Of a stretch of 64,000 bases of DNA, positions 1-11,223 are shown one piece after another (within the stretch, counting starts at the first letter, position 1; every line of letters starts with the position of its first letter). A program made the translations under genes and the position numbers. The notes beneath the pieces are model-generated. The model did not search any database, was not told where the DNA came from, and was given only the letters and a program-made list of their open reading frames with translations. The stretch is from Hysterangium stoloniferum (Eukaryota; Basidiomycota; Agaricomycetes; Hysterangiales; Hysterangiaceae), in assembly GCA_015178975.1 (NCBI GenBank), contig WHVD01000012.1, forward strand, positions 1,178,001-1,242,000, read 5' to 3'.

Positions 1-536
1 GCCCCCAGTTAACACTCCGGCCCCTCATAGGCAATTTCCAGTCCATTCGGACACCTTCCAGCCTTTCCGGCACCTTTCTGTCCTACTGGTTAGCATTTAT
101 TCTCGCACTGCCTTGCACCCTCTGCATTTTGGCATCTTCGGACTTTCGTCACCCCTGTCCCCCTTGCCCTGTTTTGTCTGCTCCCACATTTTCAGTGTGC
201 TCGGATCCCTCGGAACTTCCGGACTCTGTCCCGGACCTTTTCGGACTTTCAGACCTTATTGGATTTTCGGAATTTTTAGGTTTCCGGACCTTTTCGAGGT
301 TTGAACTTACATTCAAGTATCCAAATATGACCATGGCCTCGTCCTGACTTTTATCTTGATCTTGACTTTCCGAATCCTCTCCGAATCCTTTCTGAATCCT
401 TTCCGAACTTTTCCGAACCTTTTCCGAACCCTTTCCAGCACCTTGCCAAATCCCATCCCCTTCCGACCTTCCTGCCTTCACCTTATTCTTCAGCACTTTT
501 CGGCCTCCTTGGGATTTCGGCCAAATGGGGGGATAC
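1..536. other. Unassigned pyrimidine-rich flank, no gene seen
   Basis: No convincing coding region. Positions 360-440 carry imperfect short repeats of a ccgaaccttttc-like unit, which keeps several frames open by composition alone. It abuts an LTR that starts at 537 and may be part of an older repeat. Confidence 0.5.
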
Positions 537-1475
537 TGTTACGACCGTGTCGTAACCCATGTCGCAACCCGATGGTCTCCGAGAATACTACAGTCTATCG
601 ATGTTTCGAGTTATTGATCAAGTCATCATTTCGGCAACCTTCGGAACACCGACACTGACGTATACCTTCGCGGCGATCAAACCTCGTTTACGCCCCTGTC
701 AAAATATACTCTACCATCTGGTTATGCTTTGATACGTCCCCTTTCATTATGATGATCCGTTTTACTCTATGTTTCACATATGCCCATATATACCTGTAGC
801 CCGTGGACTATTCCCTTTTCTCGTAATTCCGCTCTCGGCTAAATCTCGGCTTCCGAACTTATTGTAACTTTCCGGTTCCTAGTCAAGCTTATTTGTCAAT
901 GCCGTTTTCCGCTCTTCCCTTAGTTAGTAGTTTCTAGACGCCGATAACTCGTATATAAGACCCGCTGTAATGTAACTACTAGACAATCAGAATATCGACT
1001 TAGAATATCGACTTAGATCGACTTATATATCCCTCTAATTTCCGACTCCATTATCTATTCACGACCACCACATTCCGACTCCATCCGATTTACGATTCAA
1101 CCTACATTTACGACTTCAACCTCTAATCTCCGACTCTCAGTCCCCGACTGTCTCAGTCTCCGACTGTCTCAGTCTCCGACTGTCTCAGTCTCCGACTCTC
1201 AGTCTCTGACTCTCTCGGTCTCCGACTCTCTCAGTCTCTGACTCTCTCAGCCTCCGACTCTTGGTCTCCGACCCCTCAACCCAACCCTCAACTTATCCTT
1301 CGGTTTCCGATCGGTAGTTTACCGAGAGGTTTACTTGACAGGACTAGTTTTCGCCCGCCCGAAATTTAAGGACACCTGACGGTAACTTGCGAGGGCGCAG
1401 CACATAAGCTGAAGCCAAGTCCTTCCGTTCGGTCCCCGTCGGTCTGCCGACATCCGTCAGTTTCTGCTCTTAACA
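537..1475 (+). mobile_element. LTR of family A (Gypsy-type), about 939 bp
   Basis: Begins TGTTACGACCGTG and ends CTCTTAACA, the TG...CA ends of an LTR. It aligns with the copies at 45185-45910 (same strand) and 52786-53524 (opposite strand). It carries the core cacataagctgaagccaag near 1403-1422 that recurs in the LTRs of this window. Positions about 1130-1265 are an expanded run of 'gactctcagtctcc' units. No internal coding region lies beside it, so it is a solo LTR or the remnant of one. No target-site duplication is visible: the right flank is a piece of another LTR family in reverse. Confidence 0.8.
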
Positions 1476-2335
1476 GGAATACAATAAGCAAACAAGTGAC
1501 TAATTGTCAATGGACAATTACCAAATGAGGAACAAAGCTTCAGGTTAGAAGTACAGGAGTTGCAAATGCTCCATGGGTCAGAAGTGAAGTTGGACTTACA
1601 TGGATTAAGCATTGATTGAGAATTAATGAGGATGGATGGAGCATGGGTTGTGCATTGATTGAGAGATAATTAATGAGCATTTATTAAACATTGATGATCC
1701 ACATGCAAAAAATGCATAGCATTTGTCACATCAACTCACAGTGTCCATAAGAGAGCCAAAAATGGTGGTGGGAACATTAGACAGAAACCAAGAAATATGA
1801 ATTAACAAGGGAAGTGAAAGGTCAGAAACATTATGAATGAATGATACAAAAAAAAACCATAGGAGGATAACCAAAATCTTTAAGTTATTTATCCACTCAA
1901 GTATGTACATATATTTATACTGTTTGCTGTAGAATTAATATTTAATCAAATTCAGTCCACCAGGTACTTTGGAGAATAAGGAAATATTAATATTTATCTT
2001 GTATCTAACAAAAGTTAGTCAAACAATCATTGTAGATTATCCTTTTGGAATAAATTACACAACATGGTTTGGTCATCCAGATAGTTTTAGTCAACTTTTT
2101 AAACCAAATAAATTTAAATTATAAGAACTATATTTGAAAGTTCACATTCATACAAGAGAATGCATCTTATCCAAAATAATCTGCCATATCCAAAATAATC
2201 TCTCATATCCAAAATAATCTTGTTTAACCATGACATATGAATATTTTAAAAGAGCATACAAGTTTTAAAAGATGAAATTTGGTGGTAATGAAATATAAAC
2301 TCCTAAAACATATAGTCATAGCCAGTGTTAGGGTA
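1476..2335. other. LTR-B fragment (reversed) plus unassigned AT-rich DNA
   Basis: Positions 1476 to about 1620 match, in reverse complement, the middle of the LTR at 3848-4441 (around 3926-4100). From about 1700 to 2335 the sequence is AT-rich and nearly free of CpG, with no open frame of note and no recognised feature. Confidence 0.55.
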
Positions 2336-3145
2336 CATACATGGTGGGTTTCCGGAGAAACCTGCAGGGTATCCAGTAGGACTTGGCTTCAGCTTATAGG
2401 CTGCATGCTCACAAGATCGTGTTGTCCAATTTCAGACAGGTGGACGGGAATCCTGGGGAGTCCAGGTGGGGTTCGTGGGTCGAAGGGTGATAGGTCAGAG
2501 GTCATGGGTTGAGAGGTCAGGGAGTTGAGATAAATAAGAGAGATAGATGCGTTGGAGTCTGTGGGCTCTGACTAGCGGGAGCGGTGTACTTCAAGGAGGA
2601 GTTTAGAGCAGAAAATGTATTAGATTACTGGGGGAAATCCAAGCCAATTTTCTGACTGGATTGTATGTACAACATCTGCCAGACTATATAGACCATGGAA
2701 TGAATAACATACCAAATCCAGTAATAATGAAACAAAACTAGCAAAACATAAAACGAGAATAGTAAACACCAAATTGGGTGTTAGGAATGGGATGGAACAG
2801 AGCAGAGTCCGAATCATGACAAATCATAAACCATAATGGGAAATGGAGCAGGAGCAGAGTCCGAATCGTGACAGGTCATTGACTAAAATGGGAACGGGGC
2901 TGAGAGCGATGACAGGTTTTCCAATCGGGGTCCGGTGACTGATGCATGGGATGAGGTCGGACATAGACAGGGATGGAGTCTGGCAGGTATTCTGGTGACT
3001 GATACATGATGTAATGAAGTCGAATGTAGACAAGTCTGACGTTCGGAGTCTGGCAGGAATTCCAGTGAACTGACAATGGGTGCGTATAGGGCACAGGTGC
3101 GTATAAGTTAGTGCCTGGAGTCTGGCAGGAATTCTGGTCGTAACA
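2336..3145 (-). mobile_element. Solo LTR (810 bp) with target-site duplication GCCAG
   Basis: Starts TGTTAGGGTAC and ends GTCGTAACA. It is flanked by the 5-bp direct repeat GCCAG at 2331-2335 and 3146-3150, the signature of an integrase-made insertion. It holds the shared core in reverse (ggacttggcttcagcttata, near 2380). Its outer half resembles 36995-37441. No internal region remains, so it is a solo LTR left by recombination. Confidence 0.85.
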
Positions 3146-3657
3146 GCCAGAGGAAATAGTCTCACTTAAAAGTATGAGGACTTTACCACAAAATTTTGTA
3201 TATTCAATAAATTGTGACTATCCTCCATAGATGGATAACTTTCCTTGTAATCTTGTGTGATGGCCATTACTTCCTCCTTGGCAATTCAGGAGGCAGCTAT
3301 ATTGGACAAAAAACTAAGTATGATCCAAAAGATGACTCATGAATAAATTGAAAAGGGAAGGGAAATATGGTGAGCATTATCCAAGACACCAAAATGTATT
3401 GCGGAAGATTGACAAAATGACATCTTTGTTGGCAATAATAATCCATATGGACCATTCATGAAGTGATAGTTTTTAGATAAGGCTTAATAACTTGCTCTTC
3501 TTTTTCATCTGAGGTCATCACCTCTAAAACTAAGTCTTCAAAAATGTTCGCTGCCTACATTTCATGAATAACAATGACAGGAATATGTTTACAAAAGGAT
3601 ATCAGTGTCTGACTACCCCAAATATATTTGTGCTTACTGCATAAGATGGCTGGCTAG
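3146..3657. other. Unassigned, CpG-poor stretch
   Basis: No gene or recognised repeat. Composition resembles the surrounding repeat-rich DNA. It may contain the lost 3' flank of the NLR gene, but nothing shows this directly. Confidence 0.4.
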
Positions 3658-3847
3658 CTTCCAGCACCTGCACCTCAATCAGTCAATCTACCCAGTTCAC
3701 AATATGTGCCAGGGAAGTTGGTGCTGCACTGAGAGTGTGTGGGCACTCAGTGCCCAGTTGATGATATGTGACAGCAAAGTTGGCCCTGGCACTCAGTGTG
3801 TCTGGGTGTTCAGTGCCTAGGAGCTGCTCCCTGGCCTTCAGCACCTG
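3658..3847 (-). pseudogene. Stranded 3' end of the NLR TPR array
   Basis: In reverse complement this stretch reads as further TPR units of the array at 4442-6125 (QVLKAREQLLGTEHPDTLSA, then a shortened, degenerate unit reaching a stop). It is separated from the main array by the solo LTR at 3848-4441. The copy of ACCTG at 3843-3847 is one half of that LTR's target-site duplication. The stretch is therefore the original continuation of the gene, now downstream of a stop codon supplied by the LTR, and it has decayed: one unit is shortened and the frame ends early. Confidence 0.8.
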
Positions 3848-4441
3848 TGTTACAGCTTGTTCATGGATATCTCAATTCCCATATCTTCCATAACATCTAA
3901 CTTATCCCTGGATAGTCCTACCCTCAATTACCTGTACATCTGACTTCACTTCTGACCCATGGAACATTTGCACTTCCCATACTCCCAACCCACAGAACAT
4001 TTTCAATTCCCATATTTCTGACCCAACCCTTTGTTCTGCATTTGGTAATTGTCTGTTGACAATTAGTCACTCATTTGCTTGTTGTATTTCCATTTCAGAA
4101 CTACTCCCTAATCCATCTTATTATGAACCAAATCCATAGCACAATAGTCTGAGAATCTATATTAGTTTCCATGCATTTGTACTTTACTTTAGATCTGATA
4201 TCAACTTAGTTTCTTATTCCACCTATCTGTCCATACACTTGATATTTGGAACTCTTTGGAACTCTGAATATCCATATCTTCCCATGTAATCCCTTCTTCA
4301 GATATTAAGGACACCCTGAGCATTTACATAAGGATGCAGCAAATAAGCTGAAGCCAATGTCCTTGACCCTATTAGGAACTTTCCAATTCCCAGTCTTTTC
4401 CCAATAGTTTCCGGAATAATTTTCTGACATGGCACTTAACA
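3848..4441 (+). mobile_element. Solo LTR of family B (594 bp) inside the NLR gene, target-site duplication ACCTG
   Basis: Begins TGTTACAGC and ends GGCACTTAACA, matching the LTR at 51946-52488 along most of its length. It is flanked by ACCTG at 3843-3847 and 4442-4446. It sits antisense within the TPR-coding part of the NLR gene. The gene's present stop codon (4374-4372) and last 22 residues come from this LTR. No internal region remains. Confidence 0.9.
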
Positions 4442-7400
4442 ACCTGCACATCTAGTTGTGCTGCATCAGTCCATCTGCCCAGGTGAAAATATGTGACAGC
4501 CAAGTCGACCCTGGCACTCAGTGTGTCTGGGTGTTCAGTGCCTAGAAGCTGCTCCCTGGCTTTCAGCACCTGCACCTCTAGTTGTTCTGCATCAGTCCAT
4601 CTGCCTAGCTGAGAATATATGTTGGCCAAGTTGGCCCTGGCACTCAGTGTGTCAGGGTGTTCAGTGCCTAGGAGCTGCTCCCTGGCCTTCAGCACCTGCA
4701 CCTCTAGTTGTTCTGCATCAGTCAATCTGCCCAGCTGGTAATATGTATTGGCCAAGTTGTCCCTGGTTCTCAGTGTGTCTGGGTGTTCAGTGCCTAGGAG
4801 CTGCTCCATGGCCTTCAGCGCCTGCACCCCTAGTTGTTCTGCATCAGTCCTTCTGCCCATCTTAAGATATGTGAGAGCCAAGTTGGCCCTGGAAATCAGG
4901 GTGTCAGGGTGTTCAGTGCCTAGGAGCTGCTCCCTGGCCTTCAGCACCTGCACCCCTAGTTGTTCTGCATCAGTCCATCTGCCCAGCTTGGAATATGTGA
5001 CAGCCAAGTTGGCCCTGGCACTCAGGGTGGCACGGTGTTCAGTGCCTAGGAGCTGCTCCCTGGCCTTCAGCACCTGCACCCCTAGTTGTTCTGCATCAGT
5101 CCATCTGCCCATCGTAAGATATGTGACAGCCAAGTCGCCCCTGGCTCTCAGTGTGTCTGGGTGTTCAGTGCCTAGGAGCTGCTCACTGGCCTTCAGCACC
5201 TGCACATGCAGTTGTTCTGTATCAGTCAATCTGCCCAGCCGGAAATATGTGGCCGCCAAGTGGGCCCTGGCACTCAGTGTGTCTGGGTGTTCAGTGCCTA
5301 GGAGCTGCTCCCTGGCCTTCAGCACCTGCACCTCTAGTTGTTCTGCATCAGTCCATCTGCCCAGATTGGAATATGTGGCAGCCAAGTCACCCCTGGCTCT
5401 CAGTGTGTCAGGGTGTTCAGTGCCTAGGAGCTGCTCCCTGGCCTTCAGCACCTGCACCTCTAGTTGTTCTGCATCAGTCCATCTGCCCAGCTGACAATAT
5501 GTGTTGGCCAAGTTGGCCCTGGCACTCAGTGTGCTAGGGTGTTCAGTGCCTAGGAGCTGCTCACTGGCCTTCAGCACCTGCACCTCTAGTTGTTCTGCAT
5601 CAGTCCATCTGCCCAGATTGGAATATGTGGCAGCCAAGTTGGCCCTGGCACTCAGTGTGTCAGGGTGTTCAGTGCCTAGGAGCTGCTCCCTGGCCTTCAG
5701 CACCTGCACCTCTAGTTGTTCTGCATCAGTCCATCTGCCTAGCTCAGAATATATGCTGGCCAAGTTGCCCCTGGCTCTCAGTGTGTCTGGGTGTTCAGTG
5801 CCTAGGAGCTGCTCACTGGCCTTCAGCACCTGCACCTCTAGTTGTTCTGCATCAGTCCATCTGCCCAGATTGGAATATGTGGCAGCCAAGTCGCCCCTGG
5901 CTCTCAGTGTGTCAGGGTGTTCAGTGCCTAGGAGCTGCTCCCTGGCCTTCAGCACCTGCACCTCTAGTTGTTCTGCATCAGTCCATCTGCCCAGCTTGGA
6001 ATATGTGGCAGCCAAGTTGCCCCTGGCTCTCAGTGTGTCTGGGTGTTCAGTGCCTAGGATTTTCTGCCTGGATTCTATCACCTCTAATTCTAGCACTTCT
6101 GCATCTGAGTATTTACCAGCCATTTTGTACACTAGGGCAAATCTCTTAGATATATCATCATAGTAGTCTTTTTTTTTTCCAGGAGTCACAGACTGATTTG
6201 CAATAATGTGAGGCAGGACATCTCTTTGGAATAATATATCATTCATTGTGTTTGATTCATTAATGCTGCCTACTATTAATGCTCTGGCTGCATAATAATG
6301 GGGCCTCCAATATATACCCAGTGCCTGATCTCTTATCCACATATGAATTACTGGATGCATTGTCCATGAACATAAACATTTTGTATCAGGATCTCTGGAG
6401 AGAAATGAATAATCACAGAGGACTTGCATGGCTAATCTGAAGGACAGACTTTCCCACTCCTGATCACTATTGCATCTGAGCAGCTGAGCTGGTAGATCTG
6501 ATGCCGTGGTTTTCAATCTCCCATCATAAGTATTCGCAGGTGGAAATTCTGCAGCTCGTTTGAAGATGCTTTCCATGATGTTCTGGTGATGAAAGAACCC
6601 TAACACTTTCAATATGAATAATGCATTTTGTGCTCTTGTTGAGGACATGGCCTGCTTTTCAATCAGATCATATGACACTTTTAAAGTACTATAAACAGTC
6701 TGATTATATCCTAGTGCTCCTTTCAGGGATGGATTGTCTGCATCAAAAAAATATCTTTGATATTTTTCAAGCACAATTAGAAAATCTGACATTCTACAAA
6801 GTCTAGTTGAGATGGCTGTACCAGCAATGTCTAGTGCTAGAGGCAAGAAGCCAAGTTTAATAACAATCTTCTCTGACAATTTCTGTATTGTAACATCAGC
6901 TTTATTGTCACATTTGGCTGCAGCTTGAAAGAGGACAACTGCTTCATTACTCTCCATTGGCACAACCTTCATTGACTCTGTGACATGGCTGGCTAGCCCA
7001 GGATTACGGCTAGTAATCACCACATGAATCTGCCGCATCTGTTGCAAATACTCTTTCACCACTTCATCCATTCCATCAGCATTGTCATAGATGATGAGAC
7101 ACCTCTTTTGAGTTGCTGTAAGCCACCTCAAAACTTCCTCTGGAGACTTTTCAACGCCCTTGGATTTAGCTTCTGGATCATCAGCAATACTTGAAAAATC
7201 ATTTGTCAAAGTTTCTGTGTTTGTACCATCTATCCAGAAAATCCTCCAAAAGTTACTTAATACCTTCCTGTAAGTGCTGGTAAGAATAAATAAATTATTG
7301 GCAGCTTACTAGTCGTTGCTAAGTAGCTCTTCAATGAATTGCAAACAAATCTGTGTTTTCCCAACTCCTCCCATACCATACAAAAGGAACCGTTTCCATG

Positions 7401-8733
7401 CCGGGAGAGAATTGAGGGAGTTCTCTGGAGCAAAAAACTTTCGGAGTCTGATGAGATACTTCTCCTGTCCCACAAAGCTTGGACTAGGACAGAGCTTGGC
7501 AATGTATATAGGCCAATTGGGGGTATCCTCTGCTGAATAATGTTAACCCATGTATGTCTATTTTGTTAACACACACCACTTTGATTATTAAACTTAATCC
7601 ACCGGACATGAACTGCAGTCGGAGCTTTCTTGACCATATCTTGTATAGCACACAACACAGACTTGAAGTCATCATCATTAACAGACTCAAATTTGGACAT
7701 CCCAGTGTGATCCTTATGCATGCCTATCGGTTCTATGTTGAGAGCCCCAGGCACCACAGCAGATGATCTGGGAACAATCTGGATACATCCTATAATTTAA
7801 CACTTCCATCAGGTATGTTAGAATTCTAAAACTCACAGTTGAAATATGACCAGGGAGAGTAGTAGCTAAAGTTTCATAGAAAAATTTCATGTGAAAATGG
7901 GCAGTGATGGTATTAAAATCAGATATTTGTTGCTGTAATAGTTCACAGTGAGCGGTCAAATGCCTCAACAAGATATTATTTGGCCGCCTGCATAGTGAAA
8001 CAAGTTTGGGCACTATGTCTGTTCCTTGGTGAGGGGTACCAAGGAAGAGGATGCCATATGTTGACAAATGAATCCATTTATATGGCAGAAGATGCCCTTC
8101 ATGTGCAACATTAGCTTGTATTAGGGCCTGTTCCCAAACATCAATGAAACATGACAGACATTTTTTTATATGAGGTGACATACACTCTTAAGAATAATGC
8201 CGCCTAGGCTATGCGCGATGAAGATTATGGGACGTTTCTACAGAAAATAGAAAAAAGTCATCAGGAAGCAAGACAAATACCAGTGATTTCAGTCAGTGAA
8301 CCTTAGTATCGTCTGTTTCCCTAGACATGCGAAGTCGTGCAAGGAAATTCTGTGCATGACCATATAAAGTCTGTTCAGACAATGAACTCTCTGTGTAAGC
8401 ATCGTAACCATATGACAAAATGCGCGCTCCAGGTATAGCCTGTGGGAGAAAGTCCCGGAGCCAGAGCTTCTTGTTATCGGCCGTCCAGGACTTTTCGCGA
8501 TGCCCATCGAGTCCATGAATAGCGACAATACTATACAATGTTAGGGAGTGGAAACTGATATGTTTGAACCAAAACACCCACTCTATAGTGGGGGTAGTCC
8601 CCGGTGAAAGTTCCTTAATTCCGAAACCGGGATCATTGTATGTGTTTCCCGGTTGCTCCACGACATCAGGAGAATGACCGCTTCTTGACTTGATGTTAGA
8701 AACACGATGACGCCGCTTCGACAACAACGGCAT
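4372..8733 (-). CDS. NLR-type protein: alpha/beta hydrolase, NB-ARC and TPR domains, C-terminus supplied by an LTR
   Basis: Fungal NOD-like receptor, probably a cytosolic sensor in non-self recognition or programmed cell death (inferred from the family). Exon model: 8733-8582, 8530-8302, 8237-8184, 8127-7837, 7778-7577, 7532-7310, 7255-4372. Introns are 44-64 nt, one with a weak GTTCAC donor. All phases agree, giving 1344 aa. Residues about 50-300 are a serine-hydrolase-like domain (DIVAIHGLDGH, AHSLGG nucleophile elbow, LGTPHQG, DHTGM). NB-ARC follows with P-loop GMGGVGKT (about 362), Walker B CLIIYDNAD (about 436), VVITSRN and LGFLPLAL. From about 762 there are 13 full and one partial 42-residue TPR units ending in the LTR-derived tail. 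An upstream ATG at 8805 is an alternative start; MPLLSK at 8733 fits family N-termini I know. The 3' exon is CpG-poor, the 5' exons are not. Confidence 0.85.
4442..6125 (-). repeat. 126-bp tandem array coding the TPR units
   Basis: Thirteen near-identical 126-bp units plus a partial one, each coding a 42-residue TPR (consensus start LGRWTDAEQLEVQVLKAREQ, then LLGTEHPDTL). Units differ at only a few positions, mainly the Y-x-x stretch before the next LG and the residue after EQL. Such low divergence between units suggests recent amplification or ongoing exchange. CpG is almost absent despite a balanced GC content. Confidence 0.9.
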
Positions 8734-8805
8734 GCTGAGATGGTATGCTAGTAGTAAGAGAGTCCTAAGTGGTGTGTGACTTGTGACATGCTTCTCTGTA
8801 CCCAT

Positions 8806-9682
8806 GGCACCGCCGAGTAACCCTTGCACGTGTCGGAAACAGGAAAGCAAATTCTTCTGATTTAATCTGAACATTGACCTTAGATAATAATAGCATCATT
8901 CGACAATTTCTGATCTGACAATACAAATGTGAAGCACATGGAATAATGTCGATCACAAAGCTGACAATATACGAAGGAATCTCCCGTCGATTGTATCGAG
9001 ACGAGGGGGCCTTTAACAAGTTTCTACACAAGCATATGACGCTTCCAAAGCTGAGAACACTGGTTCAAGTATTGATTTAACAAGGTGGGGATGACTCAGC
9101 GTCAGTCTTGAATAGACTTATGTCTGAGTCGTAGATTGGCTGCAGTCACGGTGAAGTCACACCGCGTCACTCTCGCCAAACCCAAACCACTGTCATCCAT
9201 TCTCACATTTTGCGTTATATTACTAGGCATTTCCCTTCTGCCATCACTCCTAAGAGCACACTCAACCTGCAAGCAATCCGAGATTGGGATGGGCCGTGAC
9301 GCCTTCATCTTCGCTGCTTTCTCTCTGCGGTTGGACGATTGCTCATTGCAACAAGCATCGCTGGAAGTGTTAGGTGTATTTTCATGCATGGATAACTATC
9401 TCTCACACTTGAACATCATCCATAGCCCACGCAGTCCGTACGTCACCTTTACGCAACAGATCGCTCCCATACAACCGAATCTCACCCAGCCGCGCCGTTG
9501 GTTTAGCACTTCATGATCACAAGCTACACCGACTCTCTTTCAAGCATCACGACAACGTCAGAACTACGACCAGCATCACGGACTGTCTCCCATATGTCTC
9601 TACAGCCTTTCCTCCCGCCCCCCACCACCCTGCCACCCTTCAGTCTCAGCGTAATGCTGCTGCCGCAACTTCTGCCGCCGGG
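8806..9682. other. NLR upstream region and unassigned DNA
   Basis: CpG frequency is normal here, unlike the NLR 3' half. Overlapping open frames exist on both strands around 9100-9516, but neither shows a domain or clear splice structure. The region probably includes the NLR promoter. Confidence 0.4.
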
Positions 9683-10255
9683 CTAGCCGCCGTAGGACCC
9701 CTGCGAGTGCCCAGCCATCAGCTCCAGCTGTTTTTGCTCACGCACTTGATTTTTCGCGATTTGTAGAAACATTGCCGGTAAAGAACGGGGAGGCCGATGC
9801 TGGATAACGGCGTCTGCAAGTCTTCGTGGATGCGATTGACCGTGGAGGAAAGAGAAATGACAAGGGTGGCATGGGACTAGATTCAATGCGGATTTAGGCG
9901 AGAGAGAGAAGCTGGATGGATGTATTGGCTTCCTGGTAAGTCTGGCTCTGCCATATACCATTATACCACAAATTGAACATATCTTTTTTGTTCTTGGAGT
10001 GGGTTCTATGGACGAACGCACGTCATGGCTGCAACACGTATATCCAACCCACACTGCTATGCCACCTTCCCAGCTCTTGATCACGCCCCTGCCATCCCTC
10101 TCCCTGCTTGATCCCGCTGCACCACCTATGGTATTATGGGTGTCGAAATACAGCGGAGTGGGCACCCGATGACCAAAGTTACGTCCGAATTGTTCGGCGG
10201 CGGTATTCGCGCGCATGCCTCTACGGATCGCATCCACGAGTACGAGGCATGGCAC
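9683..10255 (-). CDS. Hypothetical open frame, unresolved
   Basis: A 190-residue open frame with normal CpG content. I do not recognise the protein. The C-terminal part (RRLADAVIQHRPPRSLPA to KNQVREQKQLELMAG) is charged and helix-like and reads as plausible protein. The N-terminal and middle parts are low in structure and may contain introns (GT-AG pairs are present). No domain or partner can be named. It could equally be chance coding. Confidence 0.3.
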   Translation of the reverse strand: MPCLVLVDAIRRGMRANTAAEQFGRNFGHRVPTPLYFDTHNTIGGAAGSSRERDGRGVIKSWEGGIAVWVGYTCCSHDVRSSIEPTPRTKKICSICGIMVYGRARLTRKPIHPSSFSLSPKSALNLVPCHPCHFSFLHGQSHPRRLADAVIQHRPPRSLPAMFLQIAKNQVREQKQLELMAGHSQGSYGG

Positions 10256-10283
10256 CAGTTTTGAGCTAGACGAAACGTGACGG

Positions 10284-10514
10284 TTGCTTTCTCAATTTAT
10301 CAGTTGTCCTGTCTTGACGCCCTCACCTTCGTCTCATCTTCAACTTCAACTTCGCTTTCGAGTCACCCTCATACTTCGACTACCTTGTCTCTGCCTCTGC
10401 CTTAATTTTCACTTTCACTTTCGACTCACCCTCGTCTTCAACGTATCCTCATCGCCGCCGTCGGAGTCATATTATCTCCAACCCTGCCCTTCTCCATTTC
10501 CACACTCTGTATAA
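10284..10514 (+). promoter_or_regulatory. Pyrimidine-rich tract, possible promoter region
   Basis: A strongly CT-rich plus strand with runs of ttcaactt and actttcac-like units over 200 bp. CT-rich tracts of this sort commonly precede transcription starts in basidiomycetes, but no gene was found just downstream. It may simply be a degenerate microsatellite. Confidence 0.3.
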
Positions 10515-10938
10515 AGGTAGTTATAATTTCTTCATTTATTTATTTTATATCTTGGGCCGAACCTGATGTGATGAAAGAGCCAGCTTCCTCGCTGTGTCCT
10601 TTGTCACCGGGTGACATGCATGTATTTAGTAATGCGAGAACTATGAGTATTCCGAATTGCCAACTATACTTGGTAGTCTCGTTGCTAAAAGCGTGATGGT
10701 CATTACGTATTTTTATATTCTTCCTGGTCTAAGTGTCAGGGGATGGATGGCATGGAATGGATGATGGATAGTGTCGGCCAGATGGAGGGCTTTGTTTTCA
10801 AGAAGTTCAGGGGCTGTGGTGTTCTCAGTGACACCGCAGCACTGTCAGGGTGTAATGGTGAGGTTATCTATAATACCATACTATCTTTTACTTTAATTTG
10901 GGTTGGTAAGTTATGCACTTGCAATATGGCTCGTATAT
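10515..10938. other. Unassigned
   Basis: No gene or repeat recognised between the CT-rich tract and the small solo LTR. The open frame across 10743-11084 runs into the LTR and has no recognisable domain. Confidence 0.35.
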
Positions 10939-11223
10939 TGGAATCCCGTTGTCAATGGGATCACTGGCGGTCACACGAGTTGACAGGACCACGGTGTATA
11001 GTCTGGAACAGGACTGGATACAGGAAGTATAGCTACGGTGTCTGGAGAGAAGGGAAACATCCTGGGCTATATAAGTCATGGTAATGTGGCAATAGAACAA
11101 AAGAGGGGAACAAAGGAAACAAAGAACAAAGGGAACACATAACAAAGAGTGAACGCATAACAAAGAGCGAACACATAACGGGAACAATGAGTGAAAGCGT
11201 AAGACTGGGGCGCCAGGCTTACA
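10939..11223 (+). mobile_element. Small solo LTR (285 bp), target-site duplication TATAT
   Basis: Begins TGGAATCCCGTTG and ends CCAGGCTTACA. Flanked by TATAT at 10934-10938 and 11224-11228, although AT repeats make this duplication less telling than others. It matches the 199-bp copy at 34981-35179 over both ends. The extra length comes from internal repeats of an 'aacaaag/gaacacat' type at about 11095-11200. Confidence 0.75.

Noticed and set aside
4521-6163. Long plus-strand open frames opposite the TPR array (repetitive Cys/Ser-rich peptides)
   Set aside because: They are the antisense of a 126-bp repeat whose period is a multiple of three. The minus strand carries the NB-ARC and TPR motifs.
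7209-7209. Start of the NLR at 7209
   Set aside because: The codon there is TTG, and the frame continues upstream through a spliced exon with the P-loop.
9102-9516. Overlapping open frames on both strands upstream of the NLR
   Set aside because: No domain, no splice pattern, and each is the shadow of the other. Neither can be preferred.
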